Source: Clarireedia homoeocarpa (taxonomy: Eukaryota; Ascomycota; Leotiomycetes; Helotiales; Rutstroemiaceae). From it: DNA of 64,000 nucleotides. The number at the start of each line of letters is the position of its first letter. The stretch's first letter is position 1. Position numbers and translations under genes: made by a program. The notes below the pieces were generated by a model, which saw only the letters and a list, made by a program, of their open reading frames with translations, was not told the DNA's origin and made no database searches. Shown here piece by piece: positions 11,663 through 23,041 of the stretch. The DNA lies in the NCBI GenBank assembly GCA_001465935.1, contig LNKV01000021.1:466501-530500 (forward strand), written 5' to 3'.

Positions 11663-12473
11663 AGCGGTTTTTTGTGGGAAGGGAAGCGAGAAAATAGCAT
11701 GTTATCACATCAAGATTGGGCGTAAATTTTAATGGATGGAAGGCAGGGAGGGAGGGGAAGTAGAAAGGAATGTATGATGTATTATTTCTTTTGGGCACCC
11801 GATTTCAAAGGGAGTTAGTTGAGTTGCATCAAGTCGTGTGTGCGTATGAGAGAGAGAGGCCTTTTAATAGCGCATGCATCACATACTGTAGGAGGATGAC
11901 CAAGTAGGAATGAAATATGAAATGAAATATCGGATGGTCCTAAATCATATTATATATATATTTTCACAATACAGGGGTTCAAAGACGTCTCTGTCTTGTC
12001 TACTCCTAGGAAAGGAAAGGAAAGGAAAGGAAATAAATAGCTGGTGACATTTTCCCCATTATCTTCCTATTGGTATATCCCCCCCATTCCCTACTTATTT
12101 CAGGAGTATCCCTATTCGTACCTCTGTCTCTGTAATGTACTGTACACCTCGATCTTTTGAAAAGCTCATGCAATGTCATTGTCATATCGTCGCCACACCA
12201 TCCCTATGCAACATAATATAGGCCATGATAACCCATTTCCGTTTTTCCCTTCATGCCTCTTGAGCTCCGAGTAGTTCATTTACTTCCTCACCACTCTTCT
12301 GTATCACCCATTTTCCTATTTCTCTTTCCGCCGCAAAAGTCTAACTCTACCCCTTCAAACATTCACCCACATAAGAAAGATACGGGTTATGGTATCTATT
12401 AGTACGTAAAAACAGGCAAAAAGGCACAAAAAGGTCGTTTTTAACACAGCGCAGGTTTGCTAGATATATTCAT
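11663..12473. other. Convergent 3' region with GGAAA repeat
   Basis: This separates two converging genes (nucleoporin and VPS26). No gene is visible. It holds an AT dinucleotide patch near 11950, a (GGAAA)5 repeat at 12009-12033 and pyrimidine-rich sequence, consistent with two 3' untranslated regions. Confidence 0.6.
12009..12033. repeat. (GGAAA)5 microsatellite
   Basis: Five exact GGAAA units in tandem within the convergent 3' region. Confidence 0.9.
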
Positions 12474-13680
12474 CTACTGAGCAGGATGTTGTTTGCGAGT
12501 AGGGCTCGGTGCTGAATGGGCGCCTGCAATCTTGGTTTGTTGACCTAGTGCGAGTGCTTCTTCTGGTTGTTGACGGTAGAGGACGATTTCAGATTGTTTG
12601 AAGTAGCGGCGGGCGTCTAGTAGAAGTTGTGTTAGTTCAGCGTAGGAGATGGGATTTAGTGAAGATGGTCTTGACAAAGAGATTGATATGGAGGTTGGAA
12701 TTATGAGGAGGGAACGAGAGTGAGCTAACCTTCATCAATGAGGACAAGACTTAGGTAATATCTGGTAGAATACTTCTTGTTCACTTCCCGGAAAGTCGGA
12801 GTCAGGTCGAAACCGCCTAGGAATAGTCTGATTGGAATAGTCTCTCCTCGTGATGGGGAGCCATCCATGATCTAAGTCTATGATTAGCAAAACAGCCTTA
12901 GCCTGAATGTTGGGGAACCGACCTCAAACCGAACTAGAGTCTCGCTCTCGTTGTACTGGTTAGGTGGAGTACCAGTAGTCTCGCGCCTGATGATTGATAA
13001 CTCCATATGCTTGATCTTGAGGCGCACCAACAAGAAGTAAATCCGCCCAACAATCACATCTTTCATGTGATATTTCGACTTGGAGTATTCGAACTCAATG
13101 TGGAGACAGTCTTCGATACCAACATCCATCTTAATAGAGCTATTCATCTCGGGGGGAATTCTGTAGGAGAAGACCCAGAGATCCTTTTCACGAATCACAT
13201 CTGCCATTCGTCTTGAAACGGTGACCTTAATGAAATAGCGTAGCTTAACGTTGATCCCATTGTATGATTCGTACTGCTTTTCAACGTTCTTGAAGTTGAA
13301 GTCGAATGCTTGCGGATGTTGTAATTCGCCAGGAGCTGCCAGTTCTTGACCCAAGGACAAAAACTCATAGTGATTCCCACGATCATAGAACATTTCTGAT
13401 GGAGCCAATGTCAGTAAGACATGCTTCAATTCTAGCAGCATCCTGCCGGGAAGAGCAGTGACTTACCAATCAATCCAATGAATTGAACCTTGATGCCAGT
13501 ATGCTCTAACCGCTTGCCATCCTTAGGTCTGATTGTGACCGCGCCTCGAACGCTTTCCCCGTCCTTGTACAGTGGTACCCGCTCCTTACTACTCTTGTTC
13601 TTGACCTCAACTGTTTCTCGCTTGTCGCCATCCTCTAAAACGATGTCGATATCGACAGGCGCCTGAAAGAGGAAAGACAT
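12474..13680 (-). CDS. VPS26: Retromer subunit Vps26
   Basis: Four exons on the minus strand, 13467-13680, 12923-13395, 12730-12871 and 12474-12616, encode 323 residues. Vps26 (Pep8 in yeast) is the arrestin-fold subunit of the retromer core, which returns cargo from endosomes to the trans-Golgi. Diagnostic stretches are FQAPVDIDIVLEDGDKRE at the N-terminus, YDRGNHYEFLSLGQEL, the FNFKNVEKQYESYNG block with VKLRYFIKVTVSRR, then IRLFLGGFDLTPTFREVNKK and the end of the second arrestin lobe with YLSLVLIDEDARRYFKQSEI. All four splice junctions restore this conserved order. The C-terminal 25 residues are Gln/Ala/Pro-rich and variable. The start at 13680 gives the standard N-terminus of the family. 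The gene is divergent from LSM8 across 819 bp. Confidence 0.96.
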
Positions 13681-14499
13681 ATCTCCTATGGCCGCTTATG
13701 AGCTTAGGATTGAACGTGATATTTCAAAATTAAGAGTGATAGTTAAGAGTGATAGCAGCACCTCTGAGGAAGTCGTCGTAGGTTCGATGGGTTTGCTGTC
13801 GGACTGGATAGACGTAAGCCTGCTGAGAAAAGACACAGGTTCCGAAACGGCAAGCACCAGAGATGAATTCCCGATGTTCGCGACGAGAGTTTGGGTTGAC
13901 TGGAAGCTGTTGCTGGGCGGAAAAGGACTTTGATGAGTGCGAATGCACCTTCAAATGTGCTCCTGGCTTATCGGTAAATGCTTGCGCACGAGTATTACTG
14001 TTGCTGCGACAGCGATGAGAGTACTTTATCTGCTCTGGTATCGGTCCTGGAGAAGCTGATGTGCAGTTCTACTTAATGCGCTGTGAGGAGTAGATAGAGG
14101 AAGAGGTAGTCCGGCGGGGGAAGAAGGTAGGTAATCGAGCACGGTCGAGTATCCCCTCTGTGAGTCGCACAGAATGTTGGGCCTAGCAGAAGATGGTCGT
14201 AATACTGCTTCTGGAATGCGTCCAGATTGGCTCAAATGAGCTCACAATGCACGGACAATTTGTGGCTGTTGTGGTTGCGGGAAGTTCCGTCGTCAGTTGT
14301 AGGTGCTAAAGGAATTTGGGCAGTCTTTAATAATTCTAGAAGCTCAAGACATTACTATCTTCAAGACGAATTCAAAACGACGAGGTCAGACTTTGTTTCT
14401 CCTAGCATAACATCGTTGCCTTGATAAAGTTTCTCAACAATCCGAGCATAACTAAGCTCTGATTGTGCTGCCGAGCCGGCAGCGAGTTCTGCCTCGAAT
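13681..14499. other. Divergent promoter region VPS26/LSM8
   Basis: No gene recognised; frames on either strand here (for example 13688-13933 and 14026-14235) lack any family resemblance. The stretch should hold the VPS26 and LSM8 promoters and leaders. A direct repeat AGAGTGATAG occurs twice near 13732-13755. Confidence 0.5.
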
Positions 14500-14945
14500 A
14501 TGTCCCTCTCAGGCTATGTAAACAGTAAGCCTCTCCTACTCCCCTACGCCCCGCACTGCCATTTCTACAAAAGCATGACTTACAACCTTATTCTGACAGT
14601 TGAGTAGAAAAGGTATTGATCCTGACGGCGGATTCGAGAACACTTGTTGGTACATTACTGTCATGCGATCAACAGACAAATCTGGTACTTATCCTTCTGA
14701 GCTTTCCGAGTTTCCTCTATTCATGGAGGGGGCTGATATTGGAGTCACAGGTATTATCGCAGACAATTGAGCGTATAATTCGACCACCGGAAGATCCAGA
14801 AGCTTCGAGCGAGGTTCCGCATGGCTTGTATCTGATCAGAGGAGATAATGTGGTGGTGGTAGGACTTGTGGACGAGGAGCTCGACGACAGTATCAACTGG
14901 CTAGAAGTTAGGGGCGCCGTGATAGGAGGAACGAAGCACTCGTGA
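14500..14945 (+). CDS. LSM8: U6 snRNA-associated Sm-like protein LSm8
   Basis: Three exons, 14500-14524, 14608-14684 and 14751-14945, give 98 residues, the family's usual size. LSm8 is the subunit that makes the nuclear LSm2-8 ring, which binds the 3' end of U6 snRNA in splicing. The Sm1 motif reads KKVLILTADSRTLVGTLLSCDQQTNLVL and the Sm2 motif GLYLIRGDNVVVVGLVDEE. The first coding exon is only 25 nt. The second intron (14685-14750) is exactly 66 nt with no in-frame stop, so an unspliced message would still encode a protein with 22 extra residues inside the Sm fold. Removing it joins NL to VLSQTIERI, as in homologues, so splicing is the right reading. VPS26 is the divergent neighbour. Confidence 0.94.
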
Positions 14946-15308
14946 TGAACAATTCTAAGGAGGATACCAAATCTGGTATATATTCGATCGAAGATCAGGT
15001 TGAGCGTAGCGTGCGTGAAATGGTATTGCATGATTCGGCGTTGGATGGACAGAGATTTGCTATCTATTTCTAAGTGCGCTTATAAGCCTATGAGTATCTA
15101 GGCTTGATGTCAATGTTTGTTTAGACTCAGCTGTACACTTTCAAGGCTCTAGCCGGTAGCGTCGGCGAAGAAAACTGGCATTAAAGAGAGTGTATTTTTC
15201 ACCATCCACTGTCTACATCCATGCGTGTTCGAGTTTACTAGGCTGCGGCAGCAAATGCGAAGTGTCTATATAAGAAGCTAAGAGATCGCATTGGTCGAAC
15301 CAGCGGAT
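14946..15308. other. Convergent spacer LSM8/nucleoside hydrolase
   Basis: 363 bp between the ends of two convergent genes. I see nothing beyond expected 3' untranslated sequence. Confidence 0.6.
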
Positions 15309-16920
15309 TCATCCAAAGACTCGTTCCAACAGGTAAGGGCCAAAGGCATCTTCTCCAGGAGTTCCAATGATTCTGCTGATTCGGTTGCCCTTATGTACAC
15401 TAAGCCAGCCGCCGTTGTCACCAGGAGTATCTGCTATCACATCGATATCGTTGTCGACGATGACTGCTGCAATACTCTCCATGGGGTTTGAAATATCTAT
15501 TGCCCCAGGGCTCTTCACTTGTGCTTCCGGTGCCTTCTTTCTATGTCGTCTGTCAATAATGTGCATTCCACGAGTCCACTGACCGGCGGTTTCAACTCGA
15601 ATATCCTCTGGCGCTTTGGGAGCAACCATCCAGGAAGGTGATGAACGTGTCAACATATACCAGATGCAAAGAGGGTCGTGTAACTCAAGGCCAGGATCGG
15701 CTTGCTTGCGTGTGAGTGACTCAATTTTGTCGAAGGTTCTGTGGACGAACGCAGAAGTCCATTCTGCAAGTGGACTTCCAGCCTTGACTAAGGGATCTAA
15801 CTTGGCTTGGAAAAGAGACTTTTGCAACTGATGCGGTGTCGTAACATCCAGAGGAAACAGGGTTAATTTGAGTTGTCTAGAGAGCTTCGGTGGGTATGGC
15901 GGGAGGGTAGACATCTTCAATGGTGGGGGAGGCATGGTCGTGACTGGGTTTGGGGACGTTAAGGCAAAGATCCTAGCAGTAGCTACCGCATCTGCGTATG
16001 TGTTGAACTCCGCAACCGGTGTGATGTTACCTTCCACATCGATAGCTCCTCCCATGACTACAACCTCCTTGACCTTCAAAAATGTCTCAGGGTCTTCTGC
16101 AGCAGCTAGGGCGATATTGGTCAAGGGTCCAACACAAATAATTGTGATTGTATCCTTAGGATTCTCTCGGAGAAGACGGAGCATCTCCTTATGAGCGGGC
16201 TGCTGTGAGGCAGTGAACGATGGTGATGGCGATGCAAGCATGCGTGCCTCAGCAACCTCTTCAGCAGTTGCATTGGCTTGAGGTGGTTGAAAAAGAGTCT
16301 TCCATGCGTCAGAAGGTGATAGATGTGGGTGCTAGCAGAGTTGCGTTAGTCATTGCAATTCATATTCGAGAGGGATGAGAAATCAAACGCCTACACTCTC
16401 ATGAACACCCCCAAGGCCGTCGACACCATCTATTCGAGATATTAGCCATGAGTTTCGTGAAATTTTACAGAATAAAAAACCATACGAAAATAATCCGCCA
16501 TCAAAATCTCATCTTCGAGAGGATGGTCTGCCCCTACTGCCACAATAGGTTTGGAGCTCTTCATTGCATCGAAGCCTTCGAGCTGTCCACGTTGTCTTCG
16601 CCATTCTAATTCCTTTTCGATAACATGGAATAGGGCTACCGCATTTTTTAAACAACTTCACAGCTAGTCAGTACAATTGAGAAATATATTCCAAGCAAAG
16701 GTCAGACCTTTGGACTTCAACATTTCCATAGGTTATGGATATCATCAAGATATCAAGCTCCTCGGGTTTCGCAGCCAAAGCTAGAAGCACAGCCAAGACA
16801 TCGTCGACACCTTTGAGCACGGGTAAGCTTCTAGAATATCGAAAGAAAAAAAGAGAGAAAAAAACACGGCCGAGGGTACTCACCAGGGTCTGTATCGATA
16901 ATTATACGGTTAAGAGACAT
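15309..16920 (-). CDS. Inosine-uridine preferring nucleoside hydrolase
   Basis: Five exons on the minus strand, 16884-16920, 16708-16810, 16486-16655, 16395-16429 and 15309-16331, encode 455 residues. Such enzymes split the N-glycosidic bond of ribonucleosides, giving base and ribose in purine/pyrimidine salvage. The N-terminal calcium-binding signature DTDPGVDD is rebuilt by the first splice (residues about 9-16). Further family blocks are ITYGNVEVQ, GVDGLGGVHES, ITIICVGPLTNIALA and VVMGGAIDVEGNITPVAEFNT. In the last block homologues usually have an Asp-Pro after the Asn; here it reads NTYADAVAT. At 455 residues it is longer than bacterial members (about 310-320) because of an insertion in the C-terminal half. 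The first four coding exons are short (37, 103, 170 and 35 nt). Confidence 0.9.
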
Positions 16921-17723
16921 GTCTGTGATGGACTGTACCACAATTCTGCTTTAAGGAGAGGGAAGTACTGTAGTAGTCTACCAAGTTGAAGCTCGAAGAG
17001 AAAGCAAGTATACGGAGGTAGAACTTTTTAGAGAATGTGTGATAATTCGCTCTTGATCCCTTAGTCAAGTAAATTGAATAGTCACTTAACGAGAGATGTC
17101 ATCGAACAATGAAGTTGTGGATTTTGTCATCCTCACTTAGCTACTGCACCTCCACCCCACCTTTCGCCACACAGCCCACTATCTGCAGTGGGAGAAGTAG
17201 CACGAGCACGAGCCACCACGCGGATATTATATAATCCGAGAGCAAGACTGAACTTCAAACTTCATTGGCTCCTTCATTTCCTCCACGTGATTGATAGGGA
17301 CCGATAAGGGCCTTCTAAAGGCCAGACAAGCTAGAACGGCTACTCGAGCACTGAATTGGTAACACTGCAGTTTAGGCCACATTTCGATATCGTCCACTTG
17401 ACCAAAAGTATTAAGTTACAGTACGAGTACTCAACCTTTCTTCTCATGCTCTTGGACTTCGCACTTCGCACCCATCAATTCACAATTACTTCGTAGGCTT
17501 CAGTCTTCCCTCATATTTCTTACATTCGAGCTCAAGAGCTCTCCATATTCCACATTCAATTGACCGTCTGTAAGTTGGTTAGAGAACACACCAAACGAGC
17601 TACCGAAATCGATACGAGACAACTTCCCCTGATGTGTCAATCTATCTCATAGATCGTCCATCATCTGAACTTGAGCTTAAGTGGGACATAATTCATCTTC
17701 TGGTTATACCTCTGCCGTTCAAT
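16921..17723. other. Divergent promoter region with possible leader intron and uORF
   Basis: This separates the nucleoside hydrolase from the gene starting at 17724. A leader frame ATG-TGT-CAA-TCT-ATC-TCA-TAG (17632-17652) precedes the main start by 71 nt. A GTAAGT donor at 17570 and a CATAG ending at 17652 could define an 83-bp leader intron that removes this uORF. No other gene is visible. Confidence 0.5.
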
Positions 17724-19001
17724 ATGAGCACCAACGTTTCTGCTTTTACGACGGCCATTGGATGGCTTGTCGTCATCGGCGCTGCCGGTGCTTACTGGTT
17801 CTACAACGCCAACAAAGTCAAAAGCAAGGTCAAAGCTACAACTCCAGCGAAACAGATAAGCAAGGTTTTGGAAGATCGCAAAGAGCCAAAATCAAAGAAG
17901 GCCAAGAAGGATGGAGGTTTGAGCAGTGGTGACCAGGATGCAAAGACATCCGAGAAGAAGACAAAGCCCCAGAATTCTCGAAAGCCCGAACAAAAGCAAG
18001 AAACATCAAAGTTCGTTGATGTCGATACCGACAATGATGACGATGCAGAAAGCAATCGCAAGTTTGCTCTTCAGTTCGCTCAGGCACAGGCCGGCACCAA
18101 GTTCTCCGCTTCCAAGTCTGCTGCCGGAAATCGACAAAAATCCGTCAAACAATCTCGCGCCCAAGAAAAGCAAAAGGCCGAGTCTGGAAATATGACTGCG
18201 GGTGATGCCGACGACGACCAATCTTTCACTGATTCTCCTGAGGTTGGCCCAACTAGTGTTACCTCCCCTGTCTCCAATGGCATCTCCGACATGCTTGAAG
18301 CCCCAGCCCCTGGCCCATCTGTTCTCAAAGTCACCGAGCCAACCAACCCTCAACCAGCAAAGAAAGAAAAAGCTAAGCCTGCACCTGCACCCGTCGAAAC
18401 CAAGAAGCAAAGGCAGAACCGGGCCAAGGCCGAAGCAGCTAAAGTTGCCAGACAAGAAGAGGAGAAGGAGCGTAAGATCAAGGAGGAGAAGCAACGTCGC
18501 ACTGCTAGAGAGGCAGAAGGGAGAGCTCCAAAGGACGGCAGACAATTCATGGCATCTCAGCAGCCTACAACTTCTGCGTGGACAGGTCCATCGGCCAATG
18601 GTGGAAGCACTGACAAGTTCGAGCTGCTTGATACCACAGAAGACACCTCAAACAGCAAGCCCACTACACCAGCCAAGGCTGAGAACTCCTCTGAGAATAA
18701 TGTTGTAGGCAGCAGTTGGGTGGATGATGATGAGCGGGTCAAATCTGCTATTGAGGAATCTCGAGAATGGTCTCAAGTTCAAAGCAAGAAGCGCAAGACC
18801 AAGAAGGAAAAGAAGGAGAACACCAATGGGGAAGGTGCTGGGGCTACAAGCTCCACTGATGAAAAGGAGTACACAGCTCCACCTGTCACTTCACGAAGCG
18901 GGCCAGGACAGAAATGGACGCCGGATCTTACTCACGCCAACAACGACAAAGTTCATGTCCTACAACTGGATGCTCAAGACTCGGAATGGGTGGTATCATA
19001 A
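17724..19001 (+). CDS. N-terminally anchored Lys/Glu-rich orphan protein
   Basis: A single exon of 425 residues. I start it at the ATG at 17724 (MSTNVSAFTTAIGWLVV); the frame is open for 90 bases upstream but contains no earlier ATG. Residues about 8-25 form one hydrophobic segment (TAIGWLVVIGAAGAYWFY), followed directly by basic residues, which fits a signal-anchored protein with a long cytosolic tail. The tail is highly charged, rich in Lys, Glu, Ala, Ser and Pro, with a likely coiled coil around KKQRQNRAKAEAAKVARQEEEKERK. A short conserved-looking C-terminal block (WVDDDERVKSAIEESREWSQVQSKKRKTKK) may be the functional part. I recognise no family. Function is unknown; the architecture resembles fungal ER-membrane proteins only in a general way. 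Confidence 0.85.
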   Translation: MSTNVSAFTTAIGWLVVIGAAGAYWFYNANKVKSKVKATTPAKQISKVLEDRKEPKSKKAKKDGGLSSGDQDAKTSEKKTKPQNSRKPEQKQETSKFVDVDTDNDDDAESNRKFALQFAQAQAGTKFSASKSAAGNRQKSVKQSRAQEKQKAESGNMTAGDADDDQSFTDSPEVGPTSVTSPVSNGISDMLEAPAPGPSVLKVTEPTNPQPAKKEKAKPAPAPVETKKQRQNRAKAEAAKVARQEEEKERKIKEEKQRRTAREAEGRAPKDGRQFMASQQPTTSAWTGPSANGGSTDKFELLDTTEDTSNSKPTTPAKAENSSENNVVGSSWVDDDERVKSAIEESREWSQVQSKKRKTKKEKKENTNGEGAGATSSTDEKEYTAPPVTSRSGPGQKWTPDLTHANNDKVHVLQLDAQDSEWVVS

Positions 19002-20069
19002 GATGTCAACTTTTCTTTCAAAAAGCCCCTGGAGATTATTTCTTGATTTTGGAATTGATGACTATGATGTCCGGCTTTTCCTTTCTTGTATTCCCTCTGG
19101 CGTTTGAGCATCATCGCCTGTACATTGTGATTCAGTATGGGAGCGGGAGGGTTATTTAAATGCATAGTATGCCTACGACTTCTTCAAGTCTTGCATACGT
19201 ACCATGGATGGTGGCCACATTGCATAGGCCAATGCATGCTTCTTTCTCAAGATTTTCACGTCTATTTTCTTTCTTTGGCAAGGCGTCTATGGCCAGATTT
19301 GTAATTCGTACAACATCGGGGACAGATCCAAAACGCACTTCAGTGCTTCTTTTCTTTCACAATTTGGAGATCGGATCGTAAACATTTGTACCATATGGCT
19401 AATCGCCTGTGTAATTAATTGTCTTGATGAGGGGCAGAAGAATTTAAGCACAGTTTTGGCCATATTCTGTGTTGTGTTTACTTGTGGTTTTGCCTACGCG
19501 TGCGAGTAATTATGTCGTGACTATTGCCTGTGCACAAATCCGCGGGCGGGCATTATTTAGTCGTAGGGATAGAGCTTGTAGAATTGCCCGTACTACTGGG
19601 CTATACACAGAGTGGCTCTACCGATAGTTCATCTATCGTTCCGGCGCTCCACAAACCTTGATTTAACTCGACGTCTTCTCTCGAAAATCTGCAAACAATC
19701 ATTGTCGTTGTCTCATCAGTATCTGCGATGTAACCGATTATTGGCTATGCTATGCACAAACGGCACAGCACCGTGCGATATGATGCCGGGATAACGCGTG
19801 GGCTCAGTGGCTTATCCCAAAAAAAAACCAAGGTGAGGCTGAATTACTGGGGGCTGGACATTACAGTGAGTGCTGCCGAAATGAATGGAGGAGAAAATAT
19901 CTAAAATATATCTTCACCAACACACGTTTTCTCGTCCGATTTCCCTTCGTTCTCTTGCTCTTCTGCTCCAAGATGAGCTTGCTTTACACTGTCATTTGCA
20001 TATAGGTTCTTTCGAGCATCGTTTTATGTCGTCGCATCTTTATCCTAGCATTTCTTCCCCAGCCTCGTC
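19002..20069. other. Intergenic, no gene recognised
   Basis: 1068 bp between two plus-strand genes. Short frames at 19160-19381 and 19612-19794 lack family resemblance. ACGCGT occurs near 19497 and 19794. The last 200 bp is pyrimidine-rich, as expected for a fungal promoter and leader. Confidence 0.5.
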
Positions 20070-21942
20070 ATGACACTCGATACTGTCAACCAAAATGTTA
20101 TCGGGCTAGTGGCGCTTCTTATCTCGCTAGTGGCGCTGTTCACGACGACTGTGCAGGTTCTGCAGCAGTATTTTTCGAGTGCGGAGGGATATCGACGTTG
20201 TGCGGAGTCGGTGATGGGACTTTGGGCTAAGGGGACTCATAGAAGGCTGAGATGGAGCGAGTTCCGAGTCGAGGTAGTTTTTGAGACACCAGTTATTTTT
20301 GTGGCCCCTCCGACAAACTTAAGAGGCCCCATACTCAATAAGCCAATCCACTACCTAGATGGCACGTCGACCTCCTATAAAAACACCCGGGTGGCGGAAC
20401 CCCAGGAGCAGGAGGGTCCGGCAGCTCAAGCAATTCCACGAGCAAACCCTCTACAGCCAATAGGTCAACAAGGGGCAGGCCAGCAAGGAACAGCTTTACA
20501 GCCAATAAATAAACAGAAAACAGATAGACCAGATACAAATCAACGGGTCCGCACGGCAGATGATGAACGAGCGTCTTGGGTAACGCTACTATCAATTCTT
20601 CAAAAGAAGGAGCGGACCTCGAGAGATTGGGATAAGAAACAACGCTTGATAACCCCAAAGGGGGTTGCTATCGGAGAGCCGAGTTACGAGCTTGCTGTCG
20701 GTCTCCAAGCTAAAGGGAGATCCTGGGACTTTGTCCCAGCTAGCATAACTAGGCCATACGCAACTACGGCTATATGTCATCTTGTCGAAATTGCAGCTAT
20801 GCTGGGAATGTATTGGAAAGCCTTCGATCAAATACAGTGGAACCTGAGGGCTGAAGGCAATGGTTTTATTGTTACGTCGACTACGGTGCATGGCTTGGGC
20901 GTTATGATTACGTTTGGTATTACGGGAAGATCGACGTTTTGGGACAACAGGCCGATCCCGACAGAGGCCATCAAGGAGCTCAGTTTTGGGGTGGTCCCAA
21001 ATATCTTCGAAGAGGACAAGTATTTGGACAAAAATCCCGATTCTCAGAGTGTCTCGCTGAAATTTGGAAACGAGGACGATGTAGACTCAACACTGGAGTC
21101 GCTCGGCTGCCCTTATGAAATACTGAAGAGGTACAGACATGATCATAAACATATATTTTCTGGTGAGCTAGAACCATGGACTTCCAAACAATCTCTATCT
21201 AACTGTATCAACAGTATCATTTGAGCTCATTGGAATGCTTGGCAAAGTATTTCGACAACGAGGGAGCAGCTTCAGAATGATTCCGAATCCAACACAAGAC
21301 TTTTGGTTGAAAAAAGTCAACTCAAGAGCTTCCTGGAAAATTATTCGATTGATGGAAGTCTTTCAATATGAGCTCGGGCAACTCGTAAAAAGTGAAGAAT
21401 TCAAGCAACTCGTAACAAGTCAAGGATTCGACATTAATGACCCAAGACCAGGTCCTATCGCCTTGATCATCCAACAATGGGTAAAAATCGAGTCGATCAT
21501 GAAACAAACAGGATGCAAAGACGAGTGGGACCTCAGCATCGAAGCTCGCGAAGCCATTCACGATGTTCTTGATGAAAAGACCAAGTTCTTTATATCTGGT
21601 GACATGGGGCAGCAGGATCTCCTGACGGTAGTGGTAGCTCATCTCGACGCCGTTACCAAAGTTCTCGACAATGCCAATTCCCGCTTAAACAGTATTGTTT
21701 CTGGAAATAAAGAGAAACCACTCATGGAGTTTTACTTCCAGACTATCAGGCCGGCGGTTACTCAACGCGATTTAAAAGAAGAAAGGGTTTCTGAGAGTGA
21801 GGAGGTGAAAAGAACAACTATCTGGGTGTCGCTAATGTTCAGAATGTTATGTTGGCTTATGCTACATGATTGGGCAAGAGATGATAGGTGTGTCGTGCCC
21901 ACAGACTTGAAGGGTAGTAGGATGCCGGTGTTCATTGGGTGA
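20070..21942 (+). CDS. Modin-like fungal protein
   Basis: Two exons, 20070-21162 and 21215-21942, give 606 residues; the 52-bp intron has a GTGAGC donor and CAG acceptor and rejoins HIFSVSFELIGMLGK. The N-terminus holds one membrane segment (residues about 10-28, VIGLVALLISLVALFTTTV) followed by QQYFSSAEGYRRCAESVMGLWAK, a block I associate with fungal proteins annotated as modin, after the Podospora gene that modifies heterokaryon incompatibility. The middle is Gln/Pro-rich; further family-like blocks are ATTAICHLVEIAAMLGMYWK, FGITGRSTFWDNRPIP and the end RMPVFIG. The molecular function is not known to me. The family name is from memory and should be confirmed by search. A 246-bp overlapping frame beyond the stop is not needed for the family's ending. 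Confidence 0.75.
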
Positions 21943-22610
21943 TAATGGAGCTGGCTACTTGGTCAATGAGGAGAATTTGTCAATGGGAATTTGTTAATGG
22001 ATATGTTGGGCTTATGTGGAGGATAAGGATATTGGATAACGTCGTCGGACCTGGGAAATTGTTTCTGGCATTAAAAAGCATGGTTTTGGCGCAGCAAAGC
22101 GAAGTGGGCATGATTTGGATTGAATTACTAACGTCAAATGTGACAGAGGCGCATCACCGATATCTTTTAAGCATTATGTTTTAGTTACATACCAAAATTG
22201 ATATTTCTTACACAGTTGACGGCTTCTACTCAGTGCATTATAGAAATTTGGTTCTACTCTGCATTTGCGCACACCTTTTCGGCTGACAACTCACCATGAA
22301 GTGTGACTTGAGTAATGAATCTGGAAACCATCCATCAGACTCAAGTCAAAATTGGGGAATTGTTTCTTATTTATTTGGTATTTCTCAACATAAAATCCTT
22401 CCTCGAGGGATATCATAACTCCTACACGTGTGTTCTCGCAACATAAATAGAGTAATCATCGTACTATTTTTCTCTCTGACGCTTATTAACACATGCTCTT
22501 CTACTAATCCAATCTGTAGCAACACATCCGGACCAAAGTTTTCAATTTCTGAGATGGTTCTAACCATACCATGCCATACACCACGGTCAGCAGTGAAGAT
22601 AAACACCCCT

Positions 22611-22621
22611 CCCCCCCCCCC
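22611..22621. repeat. C11 homopolymer
   Basis: Eleven consecutive C residues (with CCCCT just before) followed by an A run. Confidence 0.85.
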
Positions 22622-22732
22622 AAAAAACGGGGAAGAATGAGTGACTTATCCCCCCTCGCTTAATCCACCAGCATCTTCTGCAGTAATCAACCAATATCTC
22701 CCTAGATAAGAAGTCGAATGTTCAGAATCGTG

Positions 22733-22754
22733 TGTGCTGTGCTGTGCTGTGCTG
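22733..22754. repeat. (TGTGC)4 microsatellite
   Basis: About four tandem TGTGC units in the 3' flank between convergent genes. Confidence 0.85.
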
Positions 22755-23018
22755 GAGCAAGGGAAGGGCCGATTCATTCATTGTATGTATGTCCCCAAGG
22801 TCCTAGCCACCTACCTACCTGCGGTGATTTGCAACGCACCAAAAGGTTCGGATATCTATTGAAATGCCATTTCATAACTCCACGTAAGCAGTGTTGATGC
22901 AATTTAACAGTAGAAGTGGAAACTCCTCGGCCTCCCTCCATACAAGTTCAAAGCAAACCATTCGAGTTGAATGGGGAAAACTCATATATTAAAGCTTATT
23001 ATGTACCACCGAGTCAAG

Positions 23019-23041
23019 CAATCAATCAATCAATCAATCAA
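23019..23041. repeat. (CAAT)n microsatellite overlapping a stop codon
   Basis: CAAT is repeated almost six times. Read on the minus strand it is (TTGA)n, and the acetate kinase TGA stop (23034-23036) is formed by its first complete unit. Confidence 0.9.

Larger units (their letters stand above)
21943..23033. other. Convergent region with several microsatellites
   Basis: No gene is recognised between the modin-like gene and acetate kinase. The region carries a C11 run (22611-22621), a TGTGC-type repeat (22733-22754) and the CAAT repeat at 23019-23041, which reaches into the acetate kinase stop codon. Confidence 0.6.

Noticed and set aside
17634..17723. N-terminal extension of the Lys-rich orphan to 17634
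   Set aside because: The extension would start at GTG; the first ATG in the frame is at 17724, directly before the membrane segment.
18006..18545. 179-codon antisense frame inside the Lys-rich orphan gene
   Set aside because: Its Leu/Phe/Ser-rich run is the complement of Lys/Glu/Ala codons on the sense strand; no start context or family.
21939..22184. 81-codon frame overlapping the end of the modin-like gene
   Set aside because: The modin-like protein already ends in its expected RMPVFIG block, and the overlap frame has no family or splice support.
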